This document shows, one piece after another, positions 17,965 through 26,929 of a stretch of DNA of 64,000 bases. The notes beneath the pieces are model-generated. The model made no database searches and had not been told where the DNA came from. It worked only from the letters and a program-made list of their open reading frames with translations. The position numbers were made by a program, and so were the translations under genes. Within the stretch, counting starts at the first letter, position 1. The number at the start of each line of letters is the position of its first letter. The stretch comes from Bifidobacterium asteroides (GTDB lineage: Bacteria; Actinomycetota; Actinomycetes; Actinomycetales; Bifidobacteriaceae): contig NZ_CP048272.1 in assembly GCF_019469425.1 (NCBI RefSeq), positions 1,984,001-2,048,000 of the forward strand, in the 5' to 3' direction.

Positions 17965-20742
17965 TCAGTGAGTCTGGCCCTGACCTTGGTCATCGCCACG
18001 CGCAGCATGACGGCCACGGCCACCATCGCGTCCGGCATCGTCGGCATCAGCATCACCGTCAGCCGTCACACCATCGACCTTGACCGAATCATCGACCAGA
18101 TTCTCGGTGGGCCAGGCAGTCAGTTCCAGATGGTCGCCGCCGGTTTGGTCCACTAGGACCGTGTCACCGTCGTGGACCTTCCCGGCAAGCAGCATCCTAG
18201 CCAGTTGGTCGCCCACCTCAGTCTGCACCAGCCGACGCAAAGGACGGGCGCCGAAGGCCGAATCGTAGCCCACGTTGGCCAGCCACTCCCTAGCGGAGTC
18301 GGTGACATCCAGGGTGATACGCCGATCGGTCAGCCGTTGGGCCACTTGCCGGACCTGGATATCCACAATGGAACCCAGCTCGTCACGGGTCAGCGGATGG
18401 AAGATGACCAGATCATCCAACCGGTTGATGAACTCGGGCTTGAAGTTGGCGTGGACAGCATCCATGACGGCCTTGCGCTTGGCCTCCTCATCCAGGTCGT
18501 CCCGGACCAGGAACTGCGAGCCAAGGTTGGAGGTCATGATCAGGATGGTGTTCTTGAAGTCCACCGTCCTGCCCTGGCCGTCAGTCAGCCTGCCGTCGTC
18601 CAGAACCTGCAGGAGCAGATCGAAGACTTCAGGGTTGGCCTTCTCCACCTCGTCGAAGAGTACCACCGAGTAGGGCCGCCGACGCACGGCTTCGGTCAGC
18701 TGGCCGCCCTCCTCATAGCCCACGTAGCCGGGAGCAGCGCCGATCAGCCGGGAGACCGAGGCCTTCTCCATGTACTCCGACATATCGATGCGGACCATGG
18801 CCTTCTCGTCGTCGAAGAGGAAGTCGGCCAAGGCCTTGGCCAGCTCCGTCTTGCCCACGCCGGTGGGGCCCAGGAACATGAAGGATCCAGTGGGCCTGTC
18901 AGGGTCGGCGATGCCGGCACGCGAGCGCCGGACCGCGTCGGAAACTGCATGGATGGCCTCTTTCTGGCCGACCACCCGCTTGCCCAGGTAGTCCTCCATA
19001 TGCAAGAGCTTCTCATTCTCGCCCTCCATGAGCCGCCCCACAGGGATGCCGGTCCAATCAGAGACGATCTCCGCTACGGAATCCGCATCAACGTGGTCAG
19101 GAACCATAGGCTCCTGGGCTGGCCCCCCAGCGATGTCAGCCCCATCGGGACCAGCATCATTGGAGGCGTTCTTAGCCTGCTCGGCGGCGTTCTCCGCCTG
19201 GGCCAACTGCTTGCGAATGCCTGGAATCTCCCCGTAGAGAATGCGGGAGGCCTTCTCCAGATCACCTTCGCGGGTAGCCTTGTCGGCCTCGACCCGCTTG
19301 GCGTCCAGCTGAGCGCGCAGGTCACCGACCTTGTTGTGGCCAGCCTTCTCGTTCTCCCAGCGGGCCTTGAGGCCGCCCAGCTTTTCGCGGGAGTCCGCCA
19401 GCTCGGCCTGCAGCTTGCTCAGACGGTCCTTGGAGGCCGGGTCATCAGCCTTCTTCAGCTGCATCTCCTCCATCTCCAGACGGGTGACGCGACGTTGAAG
19501 CTCGTCGATTTCCTCAGGCTGGGAGTCCAGCTCCATCCGCAGATGTGCAGCGGCCTCGTCAACCAGGTCGATGGCCTTGTCTGGCAGCTGACGACCCGAG
19601 ATATACCGGTTGGAAAGGGTGGCCGCAGCCACCAGGGCATCATCCCCGATGGTCACCTTGTGGTGGGCCTCATAACGCTGCTTGAGACCACGCAGGATGG
19701 CCACGGTGTCCTCCACGGAGGGCTCGCCCACGAAGACCTGCTGGAAGCGGCGCTCCAGAGCCGGATCCTTCTCGATGTTTTCACGGTATTCGTCCAAGGT
19801 GGTGGCGCCGATCAGGCGCAGTTCGCCCCTGGCCAGCATGGGCTTGAGCATGTTGCCCGCATCCATGGATCCCTCGGCGGCACCAGCACCGACGATGGTG
19901 TGGATCTCGTCAATGAAGGTGATGACCTGGCCGTTGGCGCTCTTGATCTCATTGAGGACGGCCTTGAGTCGTTCCTCGAATTCGCCACGGTACTTGCTGC
20001 CAGCCACCATGGAGCTCAGATCCAGGGAGATCAGCTTCTTACCTTGCAGGGTGGTGGGTACGTCGCCCGCCACGATACGCTCAGCCAGGCCCTCGACCAC
20101 AGCGGTCTTGCCCACGCCGGGCTCTCCGATGAGGACAGGGTTGTTCTTGGTACGCCGGGAAAGGATCTGCATGACACGACGAATCTCCTGGTCCCTGCCG
20201 ATGACTGGATCCAGCTTGCCCTCCTTGGCCTGTGCGGTCAGATCGGTAGAGTACTTCTCCAGGGCCTTGTAGGTGCCCTCGGCATCCGGGCTGGTCACCT
20301 TGGCGCCGCCGCGCACCTGGGGCACGGCCTTGCGCAGGGTATCAGCCTGCAACCCGTTCCGGTTCAGAATATCGGCGGCCTGCGAGGGACCCTGGGCGAT
20401 GGCGATAAGCAGGTGCTCGGTGGAGACGTATTCATCCCCCATGGCCTGCATTTCCTTCTCAGCCTGGGCCAAAGCCATGCTGAGCTGACGGCTGGCATCG
20501 GGTTGCGAGGCCGTAGATCCGCTGGCCGATGGCAGAGCCACCAAGGCCTGACGGACCTCGGCTCCGACCCGTTGGCTGTCACCACCGGCCGCTTGGATCA
20601 GCCCAGGCACCACGCCGGACTGCTGACGCAGCAGAGAGTCCAACAGATGGAGCACATCCACCTGGGGGTTGCCGGCCGCCGAGGCCGACTGGATAGCATC
20701 GCCGATGGCCTGCTGAGCCATGGTGGTGAAGTTTTCGTTCAT
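17965..20742 (-). CDS. clpB: ATP-dependent disaggregase ClpB (Hsp100)
   Basis: 925 residues from the ATG at 20742, which has GGAGG seven bases upstream; a longer in-frame N-terminus has no ribosome site. Order: Clp N-domain repeats (1-150), AAA+ domain 1 with Walker [11 protein letters not shown], the M-domain coiled coil (about 400-560), then AAA+ domain 2 with Walker [11 protein letters not shown] and a C-terminal D2 small domain. A 30-residue Ala/Gly/Pro/Asp-rich insert sits at the end of the M-domain, and a His/Asp/Gly-rich tail closes the protein. With DnaK it rescues aggregated proteins. A HAIR operator upstream points to HspR control. Confidence 0.96.
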   Translation of the reverse strand: MNENFTTMAQQAIGDAIQSASAAGNPQVDVLHLLDSLLRQQSGVVPGLIQAAGGDSQRVGAEVRQALVALPSASGSTASQPDASRQLSMALAQAEKEMQAMGDEYVSTEHLLIAIAQGPSQAADILNRNGLQADTLRKAVPQVRGGAKVTSPDAEGTYKALEKYSTDLTAQAKEGKLDPVIGRDQEIRRVMQILSRRTKNNPVLIGEPGVGKTAVVEGLAERIVAGDVPTTLQGKKLISLDLSSMVAGSKYRGEFEERLKAVLNEIKSANGQVITFIDEIHTIVGAGAAEGSMDAGNMLKPMLARGELRLIGATTLDEYRENIEKDPALERRFQQVFVGEPSVEDTVAILRGLKQRYEAHHKVTIGDDALVAAATLSNRYISGRQLPDKAIDLVDEAAAHLRMELDSQPEEIDELQRRVTRLEMEEMQLKKADDPASKDRLSKLQAELADSREKLGGLKARWENEKAGHNKVGDLRAQLDAKRVEADKATREGDLEKASRILYGEIPGIRKQLAQAENAAEQAKNASNDAGPDGADIAGGPAQEPMVPDHVDADSVAEIVSDWTGIPVGRLMEGENEKLLHMEDYLGKRVVGQKEAIHAVSDAVRRSRAGIADPDRPTGSFMFLGPTGVGKTELAKALADFLFDDEKAMVRIDMSEYMEKASVSRLIGAAPGYVGYEEGGQLTEAVRRRPYSVVLFDEVEKANPEVFDLLLQVLDDGRLTDGQGRTVDFKNTILIMTSNLGSQFLVRDDLDEEAKRKAVMDAVHANFKPEFINRLDDLVIFHPLTRDELGSIVDIQVRQVAQRLTDRRITLDVTDSAREWLANVGYDSAFGARPLRRLVQTEVGDQLARMLLAGKVHDGDTVLVDQTGGDHLELTAWPTENLVDDSVKVDGVTADGDADADDAGRDGGRGRHAARGDDQGQGQTH

Positions 20743-20848
20743 AGAGCATCCTCCAACATTCTTCGGCGGGACCAGCCGAATCACTCGACCAGACCCCGTC
20801 ACGGGTTCATCTGTCTTCTACAACAGCGAAAGGAGGACACCTATTCCC

Positions 20849-20875
20849 AAACTTGAGCCTAAATGACTCAAGTTT
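20849..20875. promoter_or_regulatory. HAIR element (HspR operator) of clpB
   Basis: Inverted repeat AAACTTGAG / CTCAAGTTT with 9 bases between the arms, matching the HAIR consensus CTTGAGT-N7-ACTCAAG at 13 of 14 fixed positions. It lies about 107 bases upstream of clpB. HspR binds HAIR to repress clpB and dnaK operons in Actinobacteria; HspR itself is not in this window. Confidence 0.85.
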
Positions 20876-20902
20876 TTATGTCGCTTGTTCTCCTGTTATT
20901 TG

Positions 20903-21718
20903 CTACTCGTCGATGACCACATTGCGCAGGTAGCCGATTCCCTCCACCTGGACAGTAGCCTCGTCGCGGTTTTTCAACGAACCTGTGGCGTTAGGGGTAC
21001 CGGTCATGATGACATCGCCGGGCAGTAGGGTCGCGAAGCTGGAGATGAAGGCGATCTGCTCAGGGATGGAGTGGATCAGGTTAGCGGTGGTGCCCCTGGC
21101 CTCAGGCACCTCTTCCCCGTTGAGCTTGAAAGAGACCTTCGCATCCCGGTAGTCCAGGTCGGTCTCGATCCAGGGCCCAAGAGGGCAGGCGGTGTCAAAG
21201 CCCTTGCAACGGGTCCACATGGGGTCGTTCTTCTGCAGGTCACGCAGGGTCACATCGTTGACGCAGGTGTAACCCAGCACATGGTCCATAGCCTCATTGA
21301 CGCTCACCTTCCGGGCCATCCTGCCTATGACGACGGCCACCTCTGGCTCATAGTTCATGTCCTTGCTGCAGGAAGGCTTGACAATGGGGTCGTCAGGGCC
21401 AATGACCGAGGTGGAGGGCTTCATAAAGAGCATGAGCTTTTCCGGAGGCTCCGGGTTCGAGGACTGGCCATGCTCAGCCATGTAGGCGGCGTGGGCGCGG
21501 TAGTTCTTGGCCGCTCCGTAGATCTTGGAGGGGATGACCGGGGCCAGCAGCCGCACATCCTCGTCGTCCAGGGGGTAACGCTTGCCGGTGGGTTCGACCT
21601 GCTGGCCAGTCAAGGGGTAGCCCCTTAGCTCGACCAGGTAATCCTTGCCGTCATGCTTGTCGGTTTGGACGAAAGCGTATCGTGGGGTGTCCTTGTAGGA
21701 AAAACGCGCGATTCTCAT
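20903..21718 (-). CDS. Fumarylacetoacetate hydrolase family protein
   Basis: 271 residues. The FAH C-terminal fold runs from about residue 60: PSKIYGAAKNYRAHAAYM, then EPEVAVVIG, which carries the acidic metal ligands, VLGYTCVNDVTLRDLQ, and LLPGDVIMTGTPNATG near the end. The family splits carbon-carbon bonds of 2-oxo acids or hydrolyses acylpyruvates with Mg2+. The exact substrate is uncertain; oxaloacetate decarboxylase or acylpyruvase activity is common in this subgroup. It ends 28 bases from the HAIR element and is transcribed separately from clpB. Confidence 0.88.
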   Translation of the reverse strand: MRIARFSYKDTPRYAFVQTDKHDGKDYLVELRGYPLTGQQVEPTGKRYPLDDEDVRLLAPVIPSKIYGAAKNYRAHAAYMAEHGQSSNPEPPEKLMLFMKPSTSVIGPDDPIVKPSCSKDMNYEPEVAVVIGRMARKVSVNEAMDHVLGYTCVNDVTLRDLQKNDPMWTRCKGFDTACPLGPWIETDLDYRDAKVSFKLNGEEVPEARGTTANLIHSIPEQIAFISSFATLLPGDVIMTGTPNATGSLKNRDEATVQVEGIGYLRNVVIDE

Positions 21719-21784
21719 AGGGCACAGTCTAGCCCCAGGCCGGGCCTCTTAAGAGAATCAGGCTCCCAAACAGACAGCGGCTGG

Positions 21785-22597
21785 TCAGATAAAAGCCCGC
21801 GGGCCGAAAATGGCTGTACCTACACGAACCTCGGTCGACCCCTCAGCCACCGCATACTCCATGTCTCCGGTCATCCCCATGGACAGCATGGTGCAGGTGC
21901 CGGTGCCAGACTCCCCCGAATCCCTGATGCGGTCGCGCAAATCACGCAAATGGGCGAATCCGCTCCTAATGACGGCCTCGTCGTCCACATGTGCACCGAC
22001 GGTCATCAGACCCTTAAGCTGAATCCCCTCCATAGCAGCCAGCTCATAGGCCAGATCCAGGGCCTGGTCGGGGGCGCATCCCGACTTGGCCTGCTCGCCG
22101 GACTCGTTGACCTCCAGGAGTATGCCCACGGTCCTGCCCGCAGCCAGTGCCCGCGTGGCCAGCTTCCGAGCCAAGGAAGGCCCGTCGACCGACTCGACCG
22201 TGTCGACATATGGCAGGATCTTATTGATCTTGTTGGATTGGAGCTGCCCGATCAGACGGAAACCCACGCTGGATGAATCTCTGCCCGCAGCGTCGGTGCC
22301 AAGGACCAATCCCCTGTCCCGACAGAGCTCCAGCAATCCCTGGGCCTTGGCGGTGACCTCCTGGGGACGGTTCTCGCCGATCCGCTGCACCCCGGCATCG
22401 ATGGCTGCCATGATCTCGCCCACATCGCGGGTCTTGGTGGCCGCCAACAGAGTCACCGAGCCTTCTTTTCGGCCGGCGGAGCCCTCCGCTTTGGCGATCC
22501 TGTCAGACACACGCTTGACCCCATCTGCGATCTGCGCGGCACGTTCCCGGCTGATCCGGCGATTGCCCAGATCCTTGTGGTCCATATAGGCGACCAT
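21785..22597 (-). CDS. YggS-family pyridoxal-phosphate homeostasis protein
   Basis: 270 residues, starting at an ATG with AGGAGGT eight bases upstream. It is a PLP-binding TIM barrel: the Lys that forms the Schiff base lies in TLLAATKTRDVGEI, followed by GENRPQEVTAKA, LIGQLQSNKINKIL, LEVNESGEQAKSG, and the phosphate-binding SMGMTGDMEYAVAEGSTEVRVGTAIFG. Members are non-catalytic PLP carriers that buffer the vitamin B6 and amino-acid pools. The gene is monocistronic or first in a short transcript. Confidence 0.92.
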   Translation of the reverse strand: MVAYMDHKDLGNRRISRERAAQIADGVKRVSDRIAKAEGSAGRKEGSVTLLAATKTRDVGEIMAAIDAGVQRIGENRPQEVTAKAQGLLELCRDRGLVLGTDAAGRDSSSVGFRLIGQLQSNKINKILPYVDTVESVDGPSLARKLATRALAAGRTVGILLEVNESGEQAKSGCAPDQALDLAYELAAMEGIQLKGLMTVGAHVDDEAVIRSGFAHLRDLRDRIRDSGESGTGTCTMLSMGMTGDMEYAVAEGSTEVRVGTAIFGPRAFI

Positions 22598-22728
22598 GAC
22601 CCGCTACCTCCTTAAAATCCGGAAACCTTGACTGAGGCCATGGTAGCCAGTGGCTCATACCGGCAAATACACAGCCCCGGGAGAAAGCGGAGGCCGTGAA
22701 CAAGCGACAAAACTCGAGTTAGAAGAAC

Positions 22729-23781
22729 CTACAAACTCGGCTTCACATCAGAAACGGTCAGCTCGTTTGGGTCGCTCAGGTCCAGCTGTCGGTCTTCGCG
22801 GTCAGCAGCCAGTGTGTTCCACGTGAAACCATCCAGCAATTCCTGTGCGCTTGCAGGTCTGGGCCGTTGCAAGAGACCCAGGATCCAGCCGCAGACTCCC
22901 AACACCTGCCTGGCCGACCAGCCGTCTCTTCTGAGTGACCCCAGGTCCGGCGATCCAAAGCGCTTGGACATCCTCCTGCCGTCTACGCCATCGATCAGCG
23001 GCAAATGGGCATACTGGACACCAGGAGCCTGCGGTTGGAGATGATGCCGAATCCACATCTGAATGGCTGTGGACCTCAGCAGGTCCCTTCCTCGCACAAT
23101 CTGATTGACGCCCATGGCCAAGTCATCCACCGTCACTGCCAACTGGTAGGAAACCAAGCCGTCCGAACGTCTGACGACCACATCGCCGACCTGCCTGGGC
23201 AGATTGAAGGACTGCGGGCCATAGATCAGATCGTCGAAGCGACAGGTGGCATCCGGCTCGTCGGACTGATCAGGGACCGCGATTCGGAGGCTGTGCCTCT
23301 GCCCCCGGGCCAGCCTTTCACTGATTGTCTGATGGGAAAGTCCTCGGCAAGTGCCCGGGTAGACGATGAACCCGTCACCTTCATTCGGCGCTGATGCTGC
23401 ACGAATATCGGCCCGCGAACAGAAGCATGGATAAACCAGGGGCTGCCCACCGATCAATTGCTGGGATTCCAGCAGCTTCAATGCCTGACTGTAGATATCG
23501 GCGCGCTGGGACTGGTAGACCGCCTCGCCGTCCCAACCCAACCCCAGCCAGGCCAGGTCATCCATGATCCAACGATCAGCATCCTTGACCACTCGCGGCG
23601 TATCTATATCTTCGATGCGGAGCCGCAGAACCCCACCAGGCCCTTGCGACCTGACACCCAGCCAGGCTGCCAGACAAGCATAGATATTGCCCAGATGCAT
23701 CCGCCCAGTCGGCGAAGGCGCCAACCTTCCTACGACCTTGGCCTGGCCGGCTCGGCGCACTCTCAGTTCACTCTTTTGCAT
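22729..23781 (-). CDS. gluQ: Glutamyl-Q tRNA(Asp) synthetase (glutamyl-tRNA synthetase paralogue)
   Basis: 350 residues from the ATG at 23781 (MQKSELRV), chosen to precede the catalytic domain; no strong ribosome site marks it, and an ATG 7 codons upstream is an alternative. It keeps the class I HIGH motif as HLGN (APSPTGRMHLGNIYA), the zinc ligands CFCSRADI ... YPGTCR, and KMSKS as RMSKRFG. The anticodon-binding half of glutamyl-tRNA synthetase is missing, as expected for GluQ, which attaches Glu to the queuosine of tRNA(Asp). It is convergent with no close neighbour. Confidence 0.85.
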   Translation of the reverse strand: MQKSELRVRRAGQAKVVGRLAPSPTGRMHLGNIYACLAAWLGVRSQGPGGVLRLRIEDIDTPRVVKDADRWIMDDLAWLGLGWDGEAVYQSQRADIYSQALKLLESQQLIGGQPLVYPCFCSRADIRAASAPNEGDGFIVYPGTCRGLSHQTISERLARGQRHSLRIAVPDQSDEPDATCRFDDLIYGPQSFNLPRQVGDVVVRRSDGLVSYQLAVTVDDLAMGVNQIVRGRDLLRSTAIQMWIRHHLQPQAPGVQYAHLPLIDGVDGRRMSKRFGSPDLGSLRRDGWSARQVLGVCGWILGLLQRPRPASAQELLDGFTWNTLAADREDRQLDLSDPNELTVSDVKPSL

Positions 23782-23854
23782 ACCGACATGCTTGCATACC
23801 ATCCGGTCATCGTGGAAGCAGCAGAGAGCTCGGCCATTGCCTGCCCCTAAATGG

Positions 23855-25201
23855 TCAGAAGCTGTCGAGCAGGCGATCGATCTCCTCGAAGTGCTCGACC
23901 TCAGGCCGCCATACCGGCTTGCCGCGCACAATGACCAGCTTGGGATCAGCCAGGGTCCGTACATTCCTGGCGGGATCCTCGTCAAGGACGATCAGATCCG
24001 CATCCTTGCCCGTGTCGACCGAGCCAGTGACATTGTCGAAGCCCAGGTTTCGGGCATTGACCTGAGTTGCGGCGTGGAAGGCCTGCGCTGGAGTGAAGTC
24101 AGCGTACCGCACCAGATAATCCAGCTCACGCCAAGTGCCGTACTGGGGCACGAAGGTCATGCCGGTGTCGGTGCCAACGCCGACGGCAATGCCGTTCTCG
24201 TGAGCCTGCTTGGCGCTCTTGACCATGCCGTCGACTACCAGCTCGGAATTGCCTCGAACTATGTCGCTGATCCCCAGCTCCTGCTGGCTGACCTTGACCA
24301 GCGGCAGGCCAGCGGACAAGGTGGGGTCCAAGGCCGAGAAGCCGCGAAGCGAGCGCGGATTGTCGAGGAAGAGCCCAATCATCTCGTCGTCAAGGGCGCT
24401 GCCATGCTCGATGGTGTCCACGCCAGCCTTGAGAGCGGCCTTGACCCCCTCCGGGCTCTGAGCGTGCGCTGCGACGAGCACACCAAACTCATGGGCCTCA
24501 TCGCAGACGGCAGCCATTTCCTCCTCGGTCATCTGCGGGCTGCCGGCCTCGCCAAGCTTGGTAGCATCGGTGACGCCACCGGTCGCAGCCACCTTGATGG
24601 CATTGACCCCATGATCCAGGTTCTCCCTGGTCCGGCGCCTGGCCTCTTCGGGTGAGGAGCAGGACAGGGCGATGAAGGGATCACCATGCCCTCCGGGAAT
24701 CGCCAGGAGGGGGCCAGCAGCCAGCATGCGTGGACCAGTCAGCTCGTCGGCGTCAATCCTGTCGCGCAGACGAACCGCCTCATACCCCACATCACCCAGG
24801 GTACGAATGGTCGTCACTCCCGAGTTCAACAGCGTGGAAACGTTGCCCTTGATCCTGGCATCCATAAGGACTTTCCCGGCAGGGCTGTGCACCACTTTCA
24901 AACCAGCATCGACCACACGCGGCGACAGCTCCGTGCCGCCAGATAGGGGCTTGCCGTCGGCGAAGAGGTGGGTATGGGCATTAATGAGGCCGGGTGCCAC
25001 AAACTTGCCCGTAGCGTTGATGCGATGATATCCGGAAGGCACGTAGGCCAGCGGGGTCGGACAGACCTGCTCTATCCGGCCGTCCGCGGACACCAGAACA
25101 GACATATCCTTCTGGACCGTGCCTTTTTCATCACCGGTCGCGATACTGGCATGCTCGAGCACAAACGGCTCGCGCTCTTTCCTGCCTTGAAGACGCCCCA
25201 T
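23855..25201 (-). CDS. Metal-dependent amidohydrolase (imidazolonepropionase/dipeptidase-like)
   Basis: 448 residues from the ATG at 25201, which has AAGGCAGG a few bases upstream; a longer frame to 25288 has no ribosome site. The fold is a TIM-barrel amidohydrolase: metal ligands HTH in GLINAHTHLF, the barrel Lys region KVAATGG, His in VLVAAHAQSPEGVKAALKAGVDTIEHG, and catalytic Asp in GVGTDTGM. The product class is hydrolase of an amide or cyclic imide, possibly a prolidase-like or imidazolonepropionase-like enzyme, but the substrate is not readable. It has an N-terminal beta domain before the barrel. Confidence 0.85.
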   Translation of the reverse strand: MGRLQGRKEREPFVLEHASIATGDEKGTVQKDMSVLVSADGRIEQVCPTPLAYVPSGYHRINATGKFVAPGLINAHTHLFADGKPLSGGTELSPRVVDAGLKVVHSPAGKVLMDARIKGNVSTLLNSGVTTIRTLGDVGYEAVRLRDRIDADELTGPRMLAAGPLLAIPGGHGDPFIALSCSSPEEARRRTRENLDHGVNAIKVAATGGVTDATKLGEAGSPQMTEEEMAAVCDEAHEFGVLVAAHAQSPEGVKAALKAGVDTIEHGSALDDEMIGLFLDNPRSLRGFSALDPTLSAGLPLVKVSQQELGISDIVRGNSELVVDGMVKSAKQAHENGIAVGVGTDTGMTFVPQYGTWRELDYLVRYADFTPAQAFHAATQVNARNLGFDNVTGSVDTGKDADLIVLDEDPARNVRTLADPKLVIVRGKPVWRPEVEHFEEIDRLLDSF

Positions 25202-25363
25202 GGTCGTACCTGCCTTCCCATCTCCGATGCACTCATTGCGAGGAATCGGGCATATATGGCCAATAATATCCATGGCAGGACGAACCATTCAAGCTTGACT
25301 ACGCAATAAACAAGGTCCTGAGCCCCCAAGTTGAAGTCCGGGACCTCGTCGCCGAGCTGCTGA

Positions 25364-26098
25364 TCAGGCAGCGAAAAGAACCTTGAAAATCGCGGCTCCG
25401 ACGATGGCGCCAATGATGGGCGCCACTACTGGAATCCAAGCCTCACCCCAGCGTGAGTCCCCCTTATTGGGCACAGGCAGAATCCAGTGCAGGAAGCGCG
25501 GCACCAGATCGCGTGCGGGGTTCAGACCAGGGCCGGTGGGACCGCCCAGAGAGGTGACCAGCCCCCAGACGATCAAGCCGACAACGATGGAGGCGGCAGC
25601 CAACCCCTTAGACCCCCATGGACCCTGCAGACAGCAGAGGGCTCCCAAGACCAGCACAAGCGTGCCAAAGAACTCATTAATAAAATAATTGACCAGCGAT
25701 CCCGCGGCGTCAGTGGTGCAGAAGGTGCCCAAAATCGGCATAGGCTCCTTGGTCATCCGATAGTGCGGGAAGTAACAGACATAGACGACCAGCTGGCCCA
25801 GGGCCGCCCCGACCAGCTGCGCCAGAATATAAGGCAGTACCTGGCTCCATGGGAAGATACCGATGACGGCTTGTCCCAGAGTCATGGCCGGGTTGATGTG
25901 GGCTCCGGATATCCCGCCGAACATGAGCACGGGAAACATGACTCCGAAACCATATCCCATGGCAATAGTGAGCCAGCCGGAATGGTGGCCCTTGGTACCC
26001 TCCAGATCCACGTCGGCGACCGCGCCGTTCCCGAAGATCATCAATATGGCGGTGCCGACACATTCAGCGGCCAACTTGGTCATGAGCGAATATTCCAT
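25364..26098 (-). CDS. Aquaglyceroporin (glycerol uptake facilitator family)
   Basis: 244 residues from the ATG at 26098. Six membrane helices and two half-helices give the MIP channel. The paired motifs are GAHINPAMTLG and GPGLNPARDLVPR; the Asp after the second NPA-Arg is the hallmark of glycerol-permeable channels, as opposed to water-only channels. It should pass glycerol or other small polyols. No glycerol kinase is adjacent. A TTGGGG/CCCCAA stem-loop at 26129-26146 sits in the presumed leader. Confidence 0.9.
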   Translation of the reverse strand: MEYSLMTKLAAECVGTAILMIFGNGAVADVDLEGTKGHHSGWLTIAMGYGFGVMFPVLMFGGISGAHINPAMTLGQAVIGIFPWSQVLPYILAQLVGAALGQLVVYVCYFPHYRMTKEPMPILGTFCTTDAAGSLVNYFINEFFGTLVLVLGALCCLQGPWGSKGLAAASIVVGLIVWGLVTSLGGPTGPGLNPARDLVPRFLHWILPVPNKGDSRWGEAWIPVVAPIIGAIVGAAIFKVLFAA

Positions 26099-26128
26099 TC
26101 GACCCTTCACTCCTCTCTCAATGCCGCC

Positions 26129-26146
26129 TTGGGGCCTTCACCCCAA
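26129..26146 (-). promoter_or_regulatory. Small stem-loop in the leader of the aquaglyceroporin gene
   Basis: TTGGGG (26129-26134) pairs with CCCCAA (26141-26146) around a 6-base loop, about 30 bases upstream of the start codon. It may influence translation or RNA stability. No known riboswitch family is recognised. Confidence 0.3.
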
Positions 26147-26715
26147 CCGGTCATACATGGGCCAAGGCATGGGCATCATTCAATAAAAAAGGTGATGGCA
26201 CTAGGCCGAGAAGCGCTCGTGATCTCCATTGATTCAAATAATCCGTTGAAATCCGATATCGCACCAGCTCCAACCGCGTGTCACCATCAACACGACTGCA
26301 CTCAAACCGGCATAAATGTTTTATGCCAGCCATTGCTGATTATAGCGCATTGAGAACCACGCGCAGCTATCCATATCCCAGACGGATCGCGCACTCTCGG
26401 CAAATCACCGAAGTACCCCCCCCCCCCGCTGACTCATCTATCCACTTGATTCGTAAACACAAGACTCACGAACTCTCCTTCTGGTCAGGAATGACCGACC
26501 GCTGTTTTTGCAGGCTTCTATGCCAAGCGTGCGCACGGAAAGCTGCGCTAAGGCTGAGATCGCTGGCAGGGAAAGCAATAGGCAGGGGACTTGAGAAACC
26601 CGCTGGCTGATAAACAGATAGACTTTGTGCCCCGCTTCGTCAAACTTTTTCCTTTGCCAGGACTTTTGTCACATAGATGTCGCGCAGAATCGATTCTCGT
26701 ACGGATACACCGGGC
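26147..26715. other. Long intergenic region with a 12-base C tract
   Basis: No gene is recognised across about 570 bases. A short plus-strand frame (26278-26610) reads through the C tract, lacks a ribosome site and looks non-coding. The region must hold the promoter of the aquaglyceroporin gene, but no convincing boxes were found. Confidence 0.5.
26416..26427. repeat. Poly-C homopolymer tract (C12)
   Basis: Twelve consecutive C residues in intergenic DNA, about 320 bases upstream of the aquaglyceroporin gene. Such tracts are prone to slipped-strand length change. Confidence 0.9.
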
Positions 26716-26716
26716 A

Positions 26717-26753
26717 TAAAAAAGCCCCGCAACCTTTACGGATGCAGGGCTTT
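26717..26753 (-). terminator. Rho-independent terminator after tRNA-Lys
   Basis: On the minus strand, arms at 26744-26753 and 26721-26730 (10 bp with one G-U pair) are followed by a run of T. It begins 8 bases past the tRNA 3' end. Confidence 0.8.
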
Positions 26754-26760
26754 GACTCTG

Positions 26761-26834
26761 TGCCCCCACGGGGGCTCGAACCCCGGACACGCTGATTAAG
26801 AGTCAGCTGCTCTAGCCAACTGAGCTATAGGGGC
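26761..26834 (-). tRNA. tRNA-Lys (anticodon CTT)
   Basis: 74 nt cloverleaf. The acceptor stem GCCCCTA pairs with TGGGGGC with one wobble. Position 8 is T, the D-stem is GCTC, the anticodon stem GCTGA/TCAGC holds the loop CTCTTAA, giving anticodon CTT for AAG codons, and the T-loop is TTCGAGC. CCA is not encoded. It lies downstream of the formate-THF ligase gene, with its own terminator. Confidence 0.97.
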
Positions 26835-26929
26835 AGGGCACTTTCAAGAGCCAAGTAGATACTATACACGGTTTCGGCAGGCCCGCAACACGGCGCGTCA
26901 CAGGTCTGCCGAATCCGTGCATTGCCTGC

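Noticed and set aside
18172-20856. A long plus-strand open frame of about 890 codons antisense to clpB
   Set aside because: It runs through clpB on the opposite strand, has no ribosome site or motif, and reflects the high third-position GC of the true gene.
26278-26610. 110-codon plus-strand frame through the C12 tract
   Set aside because: Its reading frame depends on the homopolymer length, it has no ribosome site and no similarity that I recognise.
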